This document shows positions 1 through 9,517 of a DNA stretch of 64,000 nt, piece by piece. Below the pieces are notes generated by a model. The model had not been told where the DNA came from. It did not search any database and worked only from the letters and a program-made list of their open reading frames with translations. The stretch's first letter is position 1; each line of letters starts with the position of its first letter. The stretch covers positions 1-64,000 of the forward strand of contig JAFTOG010000040.1 in the NCBI GenBank assembly GCA_017451485.1, written 5' to 3'. The translations under genes and the position numbers were made by a program. The stretch is from Clostridia bacterium (GTDB taxonomy: Bacteria; Bacillota; Clostridia; Oscillospirales; CAG-272).

Positions 1-91
1 AATATCCTAAATGGTGTTCTCGCATGTCCATTATAACACGAATTTTGAATTCTGCCGAGTAGTTTTTGTTTTTTCTTCCTGTTTTGCCCAT
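1..91 (-). CDS. IS3-family transposase OrfA, N-terminal part (runs off window)
   Basis: Only the first 30 codons are present, starting at the ATG at 91-89 after GGAGG. The peptide begins MGKTGRKNKNYSAEFKIRVI. The basic start followed by a 'Y(S/T)xEFKxxV' pattern is typical of the N-terminal helix-turn-helix of IS3 OrfA (HTH_Tnp_1 type), which binds the terminal repeats. The catalytic OrfB part is outside the window. The IS end lies about 40 bp from the stop of the nhaC gene, so the element inserted just beyond that gene's 3' end. The assignment rests on a short peptide plus the terminal repeat. Confidence 0.65.
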   Translation of the reverse strand, partial: MGKTGRKNKNYSAEFKIRVIMDMREHHLGY

Positions 92-138
92 AAAAAATAT
101 GCACCTCCAAAAGTGTCTAACTTTTGGGGTGCATATCA
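1..138 (-). mobile_element. End of an IS3-family insertion sequence (partial)
   Basis: Read on the minus strand, an inverted-repeat-like end TGCACCCCAAAAGTTAGACA begins near position 133 (TGATATGCACC from 138). This resembles the terminal repeats of IS3/IS150-group elements. It is followed by a GGAGG ribosome site and the start of a transposase orfA. The end also forms a local hairpin with CTTTTGGAGGTGCA. The rest of the element lies left of the window, so its integrity cannot be judged. Confidence 0.7.
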
Positions 139-173
139 GATTTCTCTGTCTTTTTTAGTATGCAATTTAAATT

Positions 174-1526
174 TTACTCGGAAATTTCTTTCTTTTTTTC
201 CTTAACGCCAAAGCTTGGGAAGAATGCAAATACTATGGCACTGACAGCCAATAGGAAGGGATAGAATAGATAGGGGATAACATCAACGGCGGAAACAACG
301 GATAGTATATCACCGTCATTATATGCAATAGTTACTAATGATATCGCTGTTATCATCTGAGCTCCGTAGGGGAGAATACCCTGTACTACACTACCGAAGA
401 TATCAAGGATAGATGCAGTCTTTGTATTGGTGATTCCGTATTCCTCACTGATGTTTTTTGCAATGGGGGCTGCCATAACGATAGCAACCGTATTATTTGC
501 TGTTGCAATATCCATAGCAGAAACCAGTGCACCTATACCAAGCTGACCTCCGACCTTGCCCTTAAATGTACGCTTTACTAAGTACAGAAGAGCATTAAAG
601 CCACCGAAGTGACGCATAATACCGCTGAGCATGGTTACAAGCATGGTAACGAGGATAACCTCAAACATTCCACCTGCACCTGAGCCCATGGAGCCTACAA
701 TCTCAACAAACTCGATACCAAGACAGAGCTTGATAACAAAGGCAGAGCCGATACCTGCAAGAAGAACGATAAATACATTGATACCCACTATTCCACCGAT
801 AAGCACCAGCACATAGGGGATAAGGAGCCAGAGGTTGGGGGACTCGGGCGTATATGCATTTACCTCCGATGCGGTGAGGGCAAAAATAAATAAAATAATA
901 ACAGTAACAAGTGCAGCAGGCAGAGCAATAAAGAAGTTCTCCTTGAATTTATCCTTCATTTTACAGCCCTGTGTAGTTGTTGCGGCAATTGTTGTGTCGG
1001 AGATAAAGGAAAGATTATCACCGAACATAGAGCCACCGATAACAGAGCCTACGCAGAGAGCAAGGCTTATACCGGTAGAGTCCGAAAGAGAGCAGGCAAT
1101 GGGAGTGAGCACGGTAATAGTACCGCAGGATGTACCCATAGCCGTGGAAACAAAGCAGGATACTATAAACAGCACCAAGGCTGAATACTGTGCAGGAATA
1201 AAGCTTAAAAACAGATCTGCTACGCTTGACGCACTGTCTCTGCCGAGTATACCTGCAAAAATGCCAGAGGCTAAGAATATAAGTATCATAGTGGTAATAT
1301 TCTTGTCGGCAAGACCCTTAGCCATAATGCCAAGCTTTTCATCAAAGGAAACGCCCCTGTGCTGAATACAAGCCACTAAGATAGCCACAAGAAAGGCTAC
1401 TACTACACTCATTTTATAGAAATCACCGAATATAACACCAAGACCAATATATAATACGAGGAAAACACCGATAGGCAAAAGAGCCCAAGGATTCCCCTTG
1501 TTTATCTTTAATTCCTTGTTGTCCAT
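174..1526 (-). CDS. nhaC: NhaC-family Na+/H+ antiporter
   Basis: Integral membrane antiporter of 450 residues, the usual length for the NhaC (PF03553) family, with about a dozen hydrophobic segments. It would exchange cytoplasmic Na+ for H+ or, as in some relatives, move an organic acid or amino acid. Visible family features are the conserved polar, Gly/Ser/Thr-rich segment with MGTSCGT and 'GSVIGGSMFGDNLSFISDTTIAA' character around residues 130-180, and a second repeat with 'SAMDIATANNTVAIVMAAP' character around residues 335-355. The start ATG at 1526 follows AAGGAG. The gene stands alone, divergent from the rhs gene, and its 3' end abuts the IS3 end. The substrate cannot be read from sequence; the family is secure. 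Confidence 0.9.
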   Translation of the reverse strand: MDNKELKINKGNPWALLPIGVFLVLYIGLGVIFGDFYKMSVVVAFLVAILVACIQHRGVSFDEKLGIMAKGLADKNITTMILIFLASGIFAGILGRDSASSVADLFLSFIPAQYSALVLFIVSCFVSTAMGTSCGTITVLTPIACSLSDSTGISLALCVGSVIGGSMFGDNLSFISDTTIAATTTQGCKMKDKFKENFFIALPAALVTVIILFIFALTASEVNAYTPESPNLWLLIPYVLVLIGGIVGINVFIVLLAGIGSAFVIKLCLGIEFVEIVGSMGSGAGGMFEVILVTMLVTMLSGIMRHFGGFNALLYLVKRTFKGKVGGQLGIGALVSAMDIATANNTVAIVMAAPIAKNISEEYGITNTKTASILDIFGSVVQGILPYGAQMITAISLVTIAYNDGDILSVVSAVDVIPYLFYPFLLAVSAIVFAFFPSFGVKEKKKEISE

Positions 1527-1839
1527 AAAAGCTCCTTAGGGTAAATCGTTATGTATATTTTAACACAGAACACGGTTAAAGTCAACACAAGGCAATTCAA
1601 AATATAAATACCCCCCTTTTATGATAGAAGGCTCTCTAATTTTATCGGTGCTCTGATTAGCAGTAAGCAGTCGGAAAGATCTTGTTGACAAAGTGACCTT
1701 TATATGGTAAAATATACTAAAAGGACTAAACATATTTTATTGAACATTCTATATAATTCATAAAAACCAAGGAGATAGCAAAGCAAAAAAAGAATATAAA
1801 CCAGTTAGCAAAATTATTGTAAAAACAGGAGGAAATGAT
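1527..1839. promoter_or_regulatory. Divergent nhaC/rhs intergenic region with the rhs promoter
   Basis: This 313-bp gap holds the control regions of the divergent nhaC and rhs genes. A strong sigma-A promoter for rhs is visible: TTGACA at 1685-1690, a 17-bp spacer, then TAAAAT at 1708-1713. The rhs ribosome site AGGAGG lies at about 1828. The leader of roughly 120 nt between promoter and start is A-rich and shows no obvious riboswitch or terminator. Confidence 0.6.
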
Positions 1840-4800
1840 ATGAAGAAAAGATTAAGAGCAATTTTGTCATTTGTGATGATGGTGCTTATTTTTATACTGT
1901 CATTACCTATTTACGCCTTTGCAACCGGTATAGAAGATGCTGTGGAGCTGGCAGAAGAAATCAAAATTGATTATGAAGCAGAGGTGCTTGAGGAAAAAGA
2001 AGAATTGCGTGAAGAAAATATTAAGCACTATCTGTTAAGCGACGGTACAACTAAAGCGGTTGTATATCCCACCCCCGTTCACTATCTGAACGAGAATGGA
2101 GAATGGATAGATATTGATAATACTCTCTCCTTACTTTCAAATGAATATTCTGTAAATAACAAATTTGAAATTAAATTCGCTAAGAAGTCGGGCTCCTCCG
2201 GTTTATTAAGCATAAAGGACGGAGAATACAAGATTACCTTTACTCCGATAAATGCGAATAAGTCTGATGCTGAAATAGAAAATCCCGAAAAATCAAACAG
2301 CCTTAAATTCAAGGATGTATCATCGCTTTCACATCTTAAATCAAAAGTAACATATGGGAATGCATATGAGGGTATTGACCTTGAATATATACTCAGCGGA
2401 AATAATATCAAGGAAAACCTTATCGTTAGTAAAAAGCTTGATGAATACATATTTGAATTTGAAATAAAGGTTAAGGGCTTGGAGCTTTCTGTAGAGGACG
2501 GGTGCGTTATTTTTACGGACAGCGACACTTCTGAAGAAAAATATAGGATTCCTTTGCCGTATATGTATGACGCAAACGGCGAATACAGTATGGCTGTTGA
2601 ATACACCGTAGAGCAGTCAGGAAACGGCAAATACATTCTTGCTGTGGAAGCCGATAAAGAGTGGATAAACTCTTCCTCACGTGCTTTTCCTGTGACAATT
2701 GACCCAAGTATAATTCTTACTACAGGGACAAGTGTTGGATGTGTAGATTCAAACGGAGTAAATCTCTCTTCAAATGAAATGTATCATGTAGTAGGTACAA
2801 TTTCAGATTATACGATAGGTAATTATACAGATGCAAGAATATATTACAGGGCAGGCATGGCAAGCGTACCAAGCGGAGCAGTGCTTACTAACGCTACTGC
2901 TATATTTGCAAATATGGAGGTTGAGAATCCATTAAATATAGGAGCATATAAGGTGACATCCGATTGGACTCCGTCTACACTTGTAGGGTCGTATTCAAGT
3001 GTCGGTTCATTAAGTGCAAATCCCTATGACATTATTACCCTCGAAAATACTCAATCCGTTGCAGAATGGAATATAACGGATATTGCCAAGGAATGGTTAA
3101 ACGGAGCTGCCAATTACGGTATTTGCTTAAAAGCAGTAAGTAATACCGGTAACGACGGATACTACGCACTTCTCAATTCCGGCAATTACGAAATGATTGA
3201 AGGACCCCGTATTGAAATAACATATATTGATACAGTGGGCTTGGAAAGCTATTTCAGCTATTATGCAAGCTCTGCCGGTGGAGCCGGTCAGGGATACATA
3301 AACAGCTTTACAGGTAATTTGACCTTCGTTCATAATACTGTCGGCACAGTAGATGAAATATTACCTTATACAGTATCCTTGGTATATAATTCTCAAAAGG
3401 GAAAGTGGATTGAAAGCTATTCGGAATCAATACAGCCCATGACCCTGCCTGATGGGAATGTGGTTTATAATTGGACTGACTCGGACGGAACCTCCCATTT
3501 ATTCTCGAGAATAAAGGATGTATATATAAACGACGAATATAGATATTACGATTATTCCATTAACGGAAAATTAGTGGAAAGTGAGACTGGTAAATATTAT
3601 GACAGCGAGGGTCTTGGCCTTACGATAGAAGAGAGTGGCTCAAGCTATATTCTAAGCGATCAGTCAGGCAACAAAAAGACCTTTAACTCTGCAGGCAAGC
3701 TGATAAAGATTACGGATAGAAACGGAAATAACCGTCATTTCAATTATAATAGCAACGGTCAGCTTTCTTCTATTACATTGGCTCCGTATTCAAGTGGAAA
3801 TAATATCACGCAGATTATGCTTGAATATACCCCTTACGGAGACTTGTACCAAATAGGAAACTGTCAGACAGGAGTTTATGCCACGGTAACATACAGCGGC
3901 TCCTTGATTTCCGGTATAGAATATAATTATTCCTCGACGGATAAGTACAGTGTTTCCTTTACATATAACGGTACTGATTTGATAATCGCCAAGGATAATA
4001 AGGCGATGAAGGGAATAGAATACGCCTATACCTCAGGAAAGGTAACTTCCGTTACAGAGCTTGCGTACAGCTCTTCAACCGAAGCAACAGAGGGAAATTT
4101 TGCTACTATTTCCTATAGCACCGGCTCAACCGTATACCGTTCATCCGGAGCCGATAAATCAAGCGTAAGTGATGATATACTTACCGTATATCGCTTTGAC
4201 TATAAGGGCAGAGTCATAACTGCATACAGCACCGACGCTACAGGAGGGGTTGTATACGGAAGCTCAAATTATGTGTATAACGATATGTACACCGATGGAG
4301 AGAGCACCTTAAAAACAAATAACAGCATAAAAAGTGTTGTAAGTGCGGGAGCAAACACTCCGAATCTGCTTATGAATCCCCATTTTCAGCAAGGTGTTGA
4401 TAATTGGATATTGTCAAGCTCTTCATTGGCTACAGGAATACTCTTGGGAGCCAAGGTAAAGAGCGGTATGTCCGATGGCTACGGATTAAAGCTTCAGGGT
4501 ACTCCGTCTTCTGCTACCTCGGTTAAACAAGCGTTAACATTGGCTGACGGCACCTACACATTATCTCTTTCTGTATTTAAGGAGCTTATGTCACATAGCT
4601 CTACAGTAAGACTTTCCGTATATGACGCAAACGGGAATCTTATTGAAGAGAAGGCAAATATAAGAGGTGTGTCGGCTTCGAATTCCGATAGCCTTGAAAA
4701 TTATTGGGAAAGAGAATTTCTGACATTTGATATTTCAACTGCCGGAAATTATACCGTGTCAATAGAATATACACCTGCCAACAGCAGTGAATATATCTAT

Positions 4801-7800
4801 ATAGATAATATAATGCTTGAAAAGAGCAAGGGTATGGGTACCTTTAGTGTATATGCAGACGGTGAGTTTGAAAACGGTATTAACCATTTGTCCTTAAGCA
4901 ATGCAACAAAAGTAACAACAGACGCCTTTTCGGGACAGTACAGTATGAGGGTTGGTACAGCAGGCTTGAATACCGGTGAATCCTATGTTAAATATACATA
5001 TACTGTAAATTCAAGCAGTGAAAAGGATTGGATAGTATCCGCTTGGGCAAAAGCCTCATCATCTGTGGCAAGCTCAAATAACAGCAATTCTCCCTCTTCC
5101 TTTGATATAAAGGTAGTAATAAATTACTCCGACGGAACGAGTCAGAGTGTTGCGACAGTGCCCTTTAATAACGAGGTGGACGGATGGCAATATAATTGCG
5201 GATATTTTGCTATCTCGGGTGCAGTGTCTACAATTGATATATATTTGAGATACAGCTATAACTGTGGATATGCATATTTTGACAGCGTTTGCTTAAATAA
5301 TTCCGGTATATGTACCGAGTATTCGTATAACGGGCTCGGTAATACAGAGACGGTTGCTTCGTCAGACGGATCAAGCATGACATATACATATAGCTCGAAT
5401 AACGCTATAGATCCTATAAGCATAGAAGACAGCAACGGAAATCAGTATGATATCACCTATGACAGCAAACATAACATAACGGGTATTGTGGATAACGGAG
5501 AGTCTTCAAGCGGAACGGGTGACGATATTTCTCATTCGTTTGAATATAATAATTATAAACAGACGGTATCTGCCTCAGCATCAGGAAATGTGAACAACAC
5601 AGATGGAACTACTACACAGAAGGTGATGCTGACGGAATGTACCTATTACACCGATACATATTTGAACTATTTTAGCAAAATCAGTACCGTTACAGACGAA
5701 AGAGGCAAGGAAACAAAATATTTCTATCAGGATAACGGACTGTTAAGCAGTATAATAGGTCCCGATAATAAGGGTATCAGATATGTATATAATGCTTACG
5801 GACAGCTCGTTGGTGCTGAGCCCGTACAGTATGTAAATTCAACCGTTCAGAGTATAGAAAATCAGGCTGATGTTGAATATGCGTATAACGGAAAGCAGGA
5901 GCTCGAAAGGATATCCACAAACACGGTCGATTATACCTTTGAGTACGATGTATACGGCAATGTTACAAGCATTAAAGCTGACGGAACACCCTTAGCAACC
6001 TATACATACGGTGCAAATAACGGAAGCCTGACAACCTTGACCTACGGTAATGGCTCCTTTGTGTCCTACACCTATGATGAGCTTGGTAGGATAGTAGGTG
6101 TATGCTACGATGAAAACACAGATGAAAGAGTAGAATATGTATATGCCTCCAACGGAAGCGTGTCATATATTAACGACATTTCAAACGGCTTGGAATATAC
6201 ATATTATTATGACGGAGAGGGTAAGCTGATTAGCGAAAAGGCAGAAAAGGATAATAGCACCTATTACTCAATTATGCTAAGCTATGATGCTGAGGACCGG
6301 GTAACTATTAAGGAAATATATTATCCCGACTCCTCATATGATCCCTATCACGGTGCATATTACAGCTACAACTCGGATAACCGTGTAACGAATATCAGGG
6401 CGTTTAATAATACGAGTGAGTTTTACGTCTACGACTCCTATGGAAGAGTTACACATAACGCCATGGAATATACGGACTCCTACGGCTATGCATATATTCT
6501 TGATGAGCTGCATTATGAGGAAGTATCGTCAAACGGTACATCATATTTAATCTCCGATGTTAATACAAGAATGGGAGATGTAACGCTGTACAATGCGTCC
6601 TATACCTATGACGATAAGGGAAATATAACGAGAATAATTTACATAGATTATACCTCCAATACAACCAAGAATGTTTACTATGTATATGACAGCATAGGTC
6701 AGCTCATAAGAGAAAATAACCAGCTCCTGGGTAAGACCTTCGTTTATGAGTACGATAGCTCGGGCAACATTCTGTCAAAGAAGGAGTATAACTATACTAC
6801 AACAAGTATATTGGGTACACCCATAAATACACTTGTTTATACCTACGGTACAGACGATAAGGTTATTTCCATTAACGGAAATACCGTTACCTATGACGCA
6901 ACAGGTAATCCCTTAAGCTATTATAACGGCTATCAGTTCACATGGCAAAAGGGCAGACAGCTCGCTTCTGCAATAAGAGGAAGCAGCAGTGTATCCTATA
7001 AGTACAACTCCGACGGTATAAGGATAGAAAAAACCGTAGACGGAAAGCTGCATGAATATATCCTTGACGGAGCAACAGTATTAAGAGAGGTTGTATATAC
7101 GGGAAGCACATCAAATACGGGAATAGAAAAGGATATACGCTACTACTACGACGCAAACGGAGTTATTTCCTCTGCTACCGTTTATACATTATCAAACGGT
7201 ACGGTAACAGGTACATACAACTATATCTACAGGACTAATATACAGGGTGATGTACTTGATGTTTACAATACAGACGGCACCGTTCTCGTTTCCTACACCT
7301 ACGATGCATGGGGTAACTTTACAGAATCCGTGTATGGAACAACAACAGAGGCTGCCATAGCATCAAGCCTACCATTCCGTTACAGAAGCTACTACTACGA
7401 TATAGAATTGGGAATGTATTATCTTAATACAAGATACTATGACCCTCAGATAGGCAGATTTATCAATGTGGACAGTGCTATGTCCAATGCTAACGGCACA
7501 GTAAATGGCAACAATTTGTACATTTATTGCTTTAATAACCCCGTTATGTATACCGATTCGAATGGCAATTGGCCTGAGGTTTCCATACCCGTCCTTGAAT
7601 GGTATGAAATGTACCTCGAAACCGTTGAGCTGCTTAAAGAGGATGCAGAAAAATTTGATATAAATAATGAAAGCGAGTCAGTAGTATTTGAGAGCAATTT
7701 CTTTTCCGGCTATAAGGGAGTATTGGTAGTAAAGACACCGATGAAATCATCATTTTCCTTTGGATTTATTGGACTACAAAATAATACAACCAATCCAAAT

Positions 7801-8067
7801 ATAATAAAGCACGAATACGGTCATATACTTCAATTGCGGAAATATGGGCAAGCGAAATATATTTTTAATATAGCTATTCCATCGGTAATGATTCACTTTT
7901 TACAAAAAAAGGGAAAACTGCCGTATGACTACTATACATATCCATGGGAAGCTGAAGCTAATGAATTAGGAAAAGCTGAGTTTCCTCCAAAAGGTCAACC
8001 ATTACCACCGGATGCGGATGTATCCTATTTTGGTTTGATAAAGCTGTTTTTCAAAGAAGGAGGTTAA
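1840..8067 (+). CDS. Secreted Rhs/YD-repeat polymorphic toxin with metalloprotease-like tip
   Basis: A 2,075-residue Rhs protein. Residues 1-29 form a Sec signal peptide. Residues about 300-460 resemble a DNRLRE-type domain. YD repeats fill much of residues 600-1820, interrupted at about 835-1160 by two galactose-binding-like beta modules. The conserved Rhs core end (RYYDPQIGRFINVD) lies near residue 1870. By family knowledge the core forms a shell that encloses a variable C-terminal toxin. Here the tip, from about 1915, carries HEYGH (H1991, E1992, H1995) followed about 45 residues later by WEAEAN, a plausible third zinc ligand, so I infer a gluzincin-like protease. No WXG/LXG export domain is present; Sec export is implied. 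The stop is 2 bp before the next gene, whose ribosome site lies inside this gene. AGGAGG precedes the start. Confidence 0.88.
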   Translation: MKKRLRAILSFVMMVLIFILSLPIYAFATGIEDAVELAEEIKIDYEAEVLEEKEELREENIKHYLLSDGTTKAVVYPTPVHYLNENGEWIDIDNTLSLLSNEYSVNNKFEIKFAKKSGSSGLLSIKDGEYKITFTPINANKSDAEIENPEKSNSLKFKDVSSLSHLKSKVTYGNAYEGIDLEYILSGNNIKENLIVSKKLDEYIFEFEIKVKGLELSVEDGCVIFTDSDTSEEKYRIPLPYMYDANGEYSMAVEYTVEQSGNGKYILAVEADKEWINSSSRAFPVTIDPSIILTTGTSVGCVDSNGVNLSSNEMYHVVGTISDYTIGNYTDARIYYRAGMASVPSGAVLTNATAIFANMEVENPLNIGAYKVTSDWTPSTLVGSYSSVGSLSANPYDIITLENTQSVAEWNITDIAKEWLNGAANYGICLKAVSNTGNDGYYALLNSGNYEMIEGPRIEITYIDTVGLESYFSYYASSAGGAGQGYINSFTGNLTFVHNTVGTVDEILPYTVSLVYNSQKGKWIESYSESIQPMTLPDGNVVYNWTDSDGTSHLFSRIKDVYINDEYRYYDYSINGKLVESETGKYYDSEGLGLTIEESGSSYILSDQSGNKKTFNSAGKLIKITDRNGNNRHFNYNSNGQLSSITLAPYSSGNNITQIMLEYTPYGDLYQIGNCQTGVYATVTYSGSLISGIEYNYSSTDKYSVSFTYNGTDLIIAKDNKAMKGIEYAYTSGKVTSVTELAYSSSTEATEGNFATISYSTGSTVYRSSGADKSSVSDDILTVYRFDYKGRVITAYSTDATGGVVYGSSNYVYNDMYTDGESTLKTNNSIKSVVSAGANTPNLLMNPHFQQGVDNWILSSSSLATGILLGAKVKSGMSDGYGLKLQGTPSSATSVKQALTLADGTYTLSLSVFKELMSHSSTVRLSVYDANGNLIEEKANIRGVSASNSDSLENYWEREFLTFDISTAGNYTVSIEYTPANSSEYIYIDNIMLEKSKGMGTFSVYADGEFENGINHLSLSNATKVTTDAFSGQYSMRVGTAGLNTGESYVKYTYTVNSSSEKDWIVSAWAKASSSVASSNNSNSPSSFDIKVVINYSDGTSQSVATVPFNNEVDGWQYNCGYFAISGAVSTIDIYLRYSYNCGYAYFDSVCLNNSGICTEYSYNGLGNTETVASSDGSSMTYTYSSNNAIDPISIEDSNGNQYDITYDSKHNITGIVDNGESSSGTGDDISHSFEYNNYKQTVSASASGNVNNTDGTTTQKVMLTECTYYTDTYLNYFSKISTVTDERGKETKYFYQDNGLLSSIIGPDNKGIRYVYNAYGQLVGAEPVQYVNSTVQSIENQADVEYAYNGKQELERISTNTVDYTFEYDVYGNVTSIKADGTPLATYTYGANNGSLTTLTYGNGSFVSYTYDELGRIVGVCYDENTDERVEYVYASNGSVSYINDISNGLEYTYYYDGEGKLISEKAEKDNSTYYSIMLSYDAEDRVTIKEIYYPDSSYDPYHGAYYSYNSDNRVTNIRAFNNTSEFYVYDSYGRVTHNAMEYTDSYGYAYILDELHYEEVSSNGTSYLISDVNTRMGDVTLYNASYTYDDKGNITRIIYIDYTSNTTKNVYYVYDSIGQLIRENNQLLGKTFVYEYDSSGNILSKKEYNYTTTSILGTPINTLVYTYGTDDKVISINGNTVTYDATGNPLSYYNGYQFTWQKGRQLASAIRGSSSVSYKYNSDGIRIEKTVDGKLHEYILDGATVLREVVYTGSTSNTGIEKDIRYYYDANGVISSATVYTLSNGTVTGTYNYIYRTNIQGDVLDVYNTDGTVLVSYTYDAWGNFTESVYGTTTEAAIASSLPFRYRSYYYDIELGMYYLNTRYYDPQIGRFINVDSAMSNANGTVNGNNLYIYCFNNPVMYTDSNGNWPEVSIPVLEWYEMYLETVELLKEDAEKFDINNESESVVFESNFFSGYKGVLVVKTPMKSSFSFGFIGLQNNTTNPNIIKHEYGHILQLRKYGQAKYIFNIAIPSVMIHFLQKKGKLPYDYYTYPWEAEANELGKAEFPPKGQPLPPDADVSYFGLIKLFFKEGG

Positions 8068-8069
8068 TT

Positions 8070-8522
8070 ATGAAAAAAGTCAAATTTACCTTATGTATAC
8101 TTTCGATAATACTTTCGTTTTCATTATGCTCTTGTGATTTGTTTTATGTTGGAGATACTAACTTTTATTGTTATATTGAAAATGTGGAGTCAATACAGAT
8201 TGTAAGGCTTGATAAGTATATCCAAGAGGATTTCGGGTATGAATATACTGTTCTTGCCGAAATAGAGGATTGTCCTGCCTTTGTAGAAAGGCTTAATGAT
8301 ATAGACCATGCTGTATACGGTGGTGACCCACAATACCTGTATATCGATTATATTGTTATACAGATTAATTATTTCAACGGAGATTATGATATTATACATT
8401 ATGAGGCACAGGATTTTTTTCGTTCCAACAAGCTTCGAATAGGATATTACAGTTTTGACAAAGACCAATATAACGATTTAATTAATGATTATTTACCCGA
8501 TGAATATAAAGTGAAAACATAA
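8070..8522 (+). CDS. Lipoprotein, candidate immunity protein for the Rhs tip
   Basis: 150 residues with an N-terminal hydrophobic segment and lipobox LCSC (Cys about 23), so it should be anchored on the outer face of the membrane. No named family is recognised. It has a compact alternating polar/hydrophobic pattern with motifs 'YEYTVLAEIEDC', 'NYFNGDYDIIHYEAQ' and 'YYSFDKDQYNDLINDYL' that recur in three other lipoproteins of this island. It starts 2 bp after the rhs stop with its AAGGAGG inside rhs, so translation is probably coupled. That is the normal position of an immunity gene. An exported immunity protein would imply that the protease tip threatens envelope targets. The immunity role is inferred from position only. 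Confidence 0.6.
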   Translation: MKKVKFTLCILSIILSFSLCSCDLFYVGDTNFYCYIENVESIQIVRLDKYIQEDFGYEYTVLAEIEDCPAFVERLNDIDHAVYGGDPQYLYIDYIVIQINYFNGDYDIIHYEAQDFFRSNKLRIGYYSFDKDQYNDLINDYLPDEYKVKT

Positions 8523-8532
8523 GTCTGAATAA

Positions 8533-8602
8533 GACAGGGGGACACCCCAAGGCTGATTCCCCTGTCAAGCCCTACATCATATTGAGAGGAGGCAAAATTA
8601 TG
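8533..8602 (+). repeat. GACAGGGG hairpin repeat with conserved gene-leading tail, copy 1
   Basis: GACAGGGG at 8533-8540 pairs with CCCCTGTC at 8559-8566. The following 36 bp lead into the ribosome site and start of the next lipoprotein. The same hairpin (loop text 'AAGGCTGATT') and the same tail recur at 11237-11304 before another lipoprotein gene, which suggests block copying of a repeat-plus-immunity-gene unit. Confidence 0.7.
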
Positions 8603-9052
8603 AAAAAAGTCAAATTTACCTTATGTATACTTTTGATAATACTTTCGTTTTCATTATGCTCGTGCTTTTCATTTCATTTGAGTGACCATAAATATTATTG
8701 TTATATTGAAAAAGTGGAGTCAATACGGATTGTAAGGCTTGATGAGTATGTGGAGGAAGAAAGTAGGTATGAATATACTGTTCTTGCCGAAATAGAGGAT
8801 TGTCCTGCCTTTGTAGAAAGGTTTAATAGCATAGAAAATGTTGCACACGGTGGCAAGCCTAAAAAATTGAGTATAAATGATACAGTTATATTAATTAATT
8901 ATACTAACGGAAAAATTGATTACATACATCATATAGCACAGGAATTTTTCCGTTCCGGTGAGCTTCGGGTAGGATATTACAGTTTTGATGAAGTCCAATA
9001 CAATAATTTAATTAATGATTATTTACCCGATGAATACAAAGTGAAAACATAA
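8600..9052 (+). CDS. Lipoprotein paralogue of the preceding candidate immunity protein
   Basis: 150 residues, closely similar to the 8070-8522 product over the whole length. The signal peptide and the C-terminus ('NDYLPDEYKVKT') are nearly the same and the middle has diverged. The lipobox is LCSC. I place the start at the ATG at 8600, where AGAGGAGG sits 8 bp upstream; the in-frame TTG upstream has no ribosome site. The near-identical ends and divergent centre fit duplication followed by selection for a new partner, as seen in immunity arrays of polymorphic toxins. The function is inferred; the partner is unknown. Confidence 0.6.
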   Translation: MKKVKFTLCILLIILSFSLCSCFSFHLSDHKYYCYIEKVESIRIVRLDEYVEEESRYEYTVLAEIEDCPAFVERFNSIENVAHGGKPKKLSINDTVILINYTNGKIDYIHHIAQEFFRSGELRVGYYSFDEVQYNNLINDYLPDEYKVKT

Positions 9053-9061
9053 GTCTGAATA

Positions 9062-9106
9062 GGACAGGGGGATACCCATATAGGGGGACGGCTCCTGTCT
9101 CCTATA
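9062..9106 (+). repeat. GACAGGGG hairpin repeat at the upstream junction of the displaced Rhs tip
   Basis: GGACAGG (9062-9068) can pair with CCTGTC (9094-9099), and an overlapping TATAGG/CCTATA pair is present. The repeat ends exactly where homology to the main rhs gene begins (9107), so it marks a recombination junction. Confidence 0.6.
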
Positions 9107-9517
9107 GGCACCCTTCTCGTTTCCTACACCTACGATGCATGGGGTAACTTTACAGAATCCGTGTATGGAACAACAACAGAGGCTGCTATAGCATCAAGCC
9201 TCCCATTCCGTTACAGAAGCTACTACTACGATACAGAATTGGGAATGTATTATCTTAATACAAGATACTATGACCCCAATATCGGTAGGTTTATTAATGC
9301 GGATGATATATTGTATTTAGGTGCCAACGGTGATTTGCAAGGCTTTAATCTCTATGCTTATTGCAGTAATAATCCTGTGATGTTTTACGATTCAAATGGA
9401 TGCTATATAAAAGAAGCCATAAAAGGAGTAATGCATAATAGAATAAAACCATTAGTTGATTATGGAAAAAATTATTATCAAAATTTGATAACACTTATTC
9501 TGTTGGAACAAGCTTAA
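9107..9517 (+). pseudogene. Displaced Rhs core-end fragment (orphan tip)
   Basis: DNA from 9107 to about 9304 is nearly identical to 7276-7473 inside the main rhs gene, then diverges into a different tip. The open frame runs 9161-9517 but has no convincing start; homology already extends upstream of its first ATG. It encodes the Rhs core end (RYYDPNIGRFINADD, then NNPVMFYDSNG) and about 35 tip residues before a premature stop. The frame then seems to continue in the +2 direction from about 9460, giving the 9532-9939 sequence. This is the classic form of a silent Rhs C-terminal cassette: it lacks the large core and can be expressed only after recombination into the complete gene. Confidence 0.75.

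Noticed and set aside
11..205. Plus-strand open frame near the left edge
   Set aside because: It is antisense to the IS3 transposase start and the IS end and has no ribosome site.
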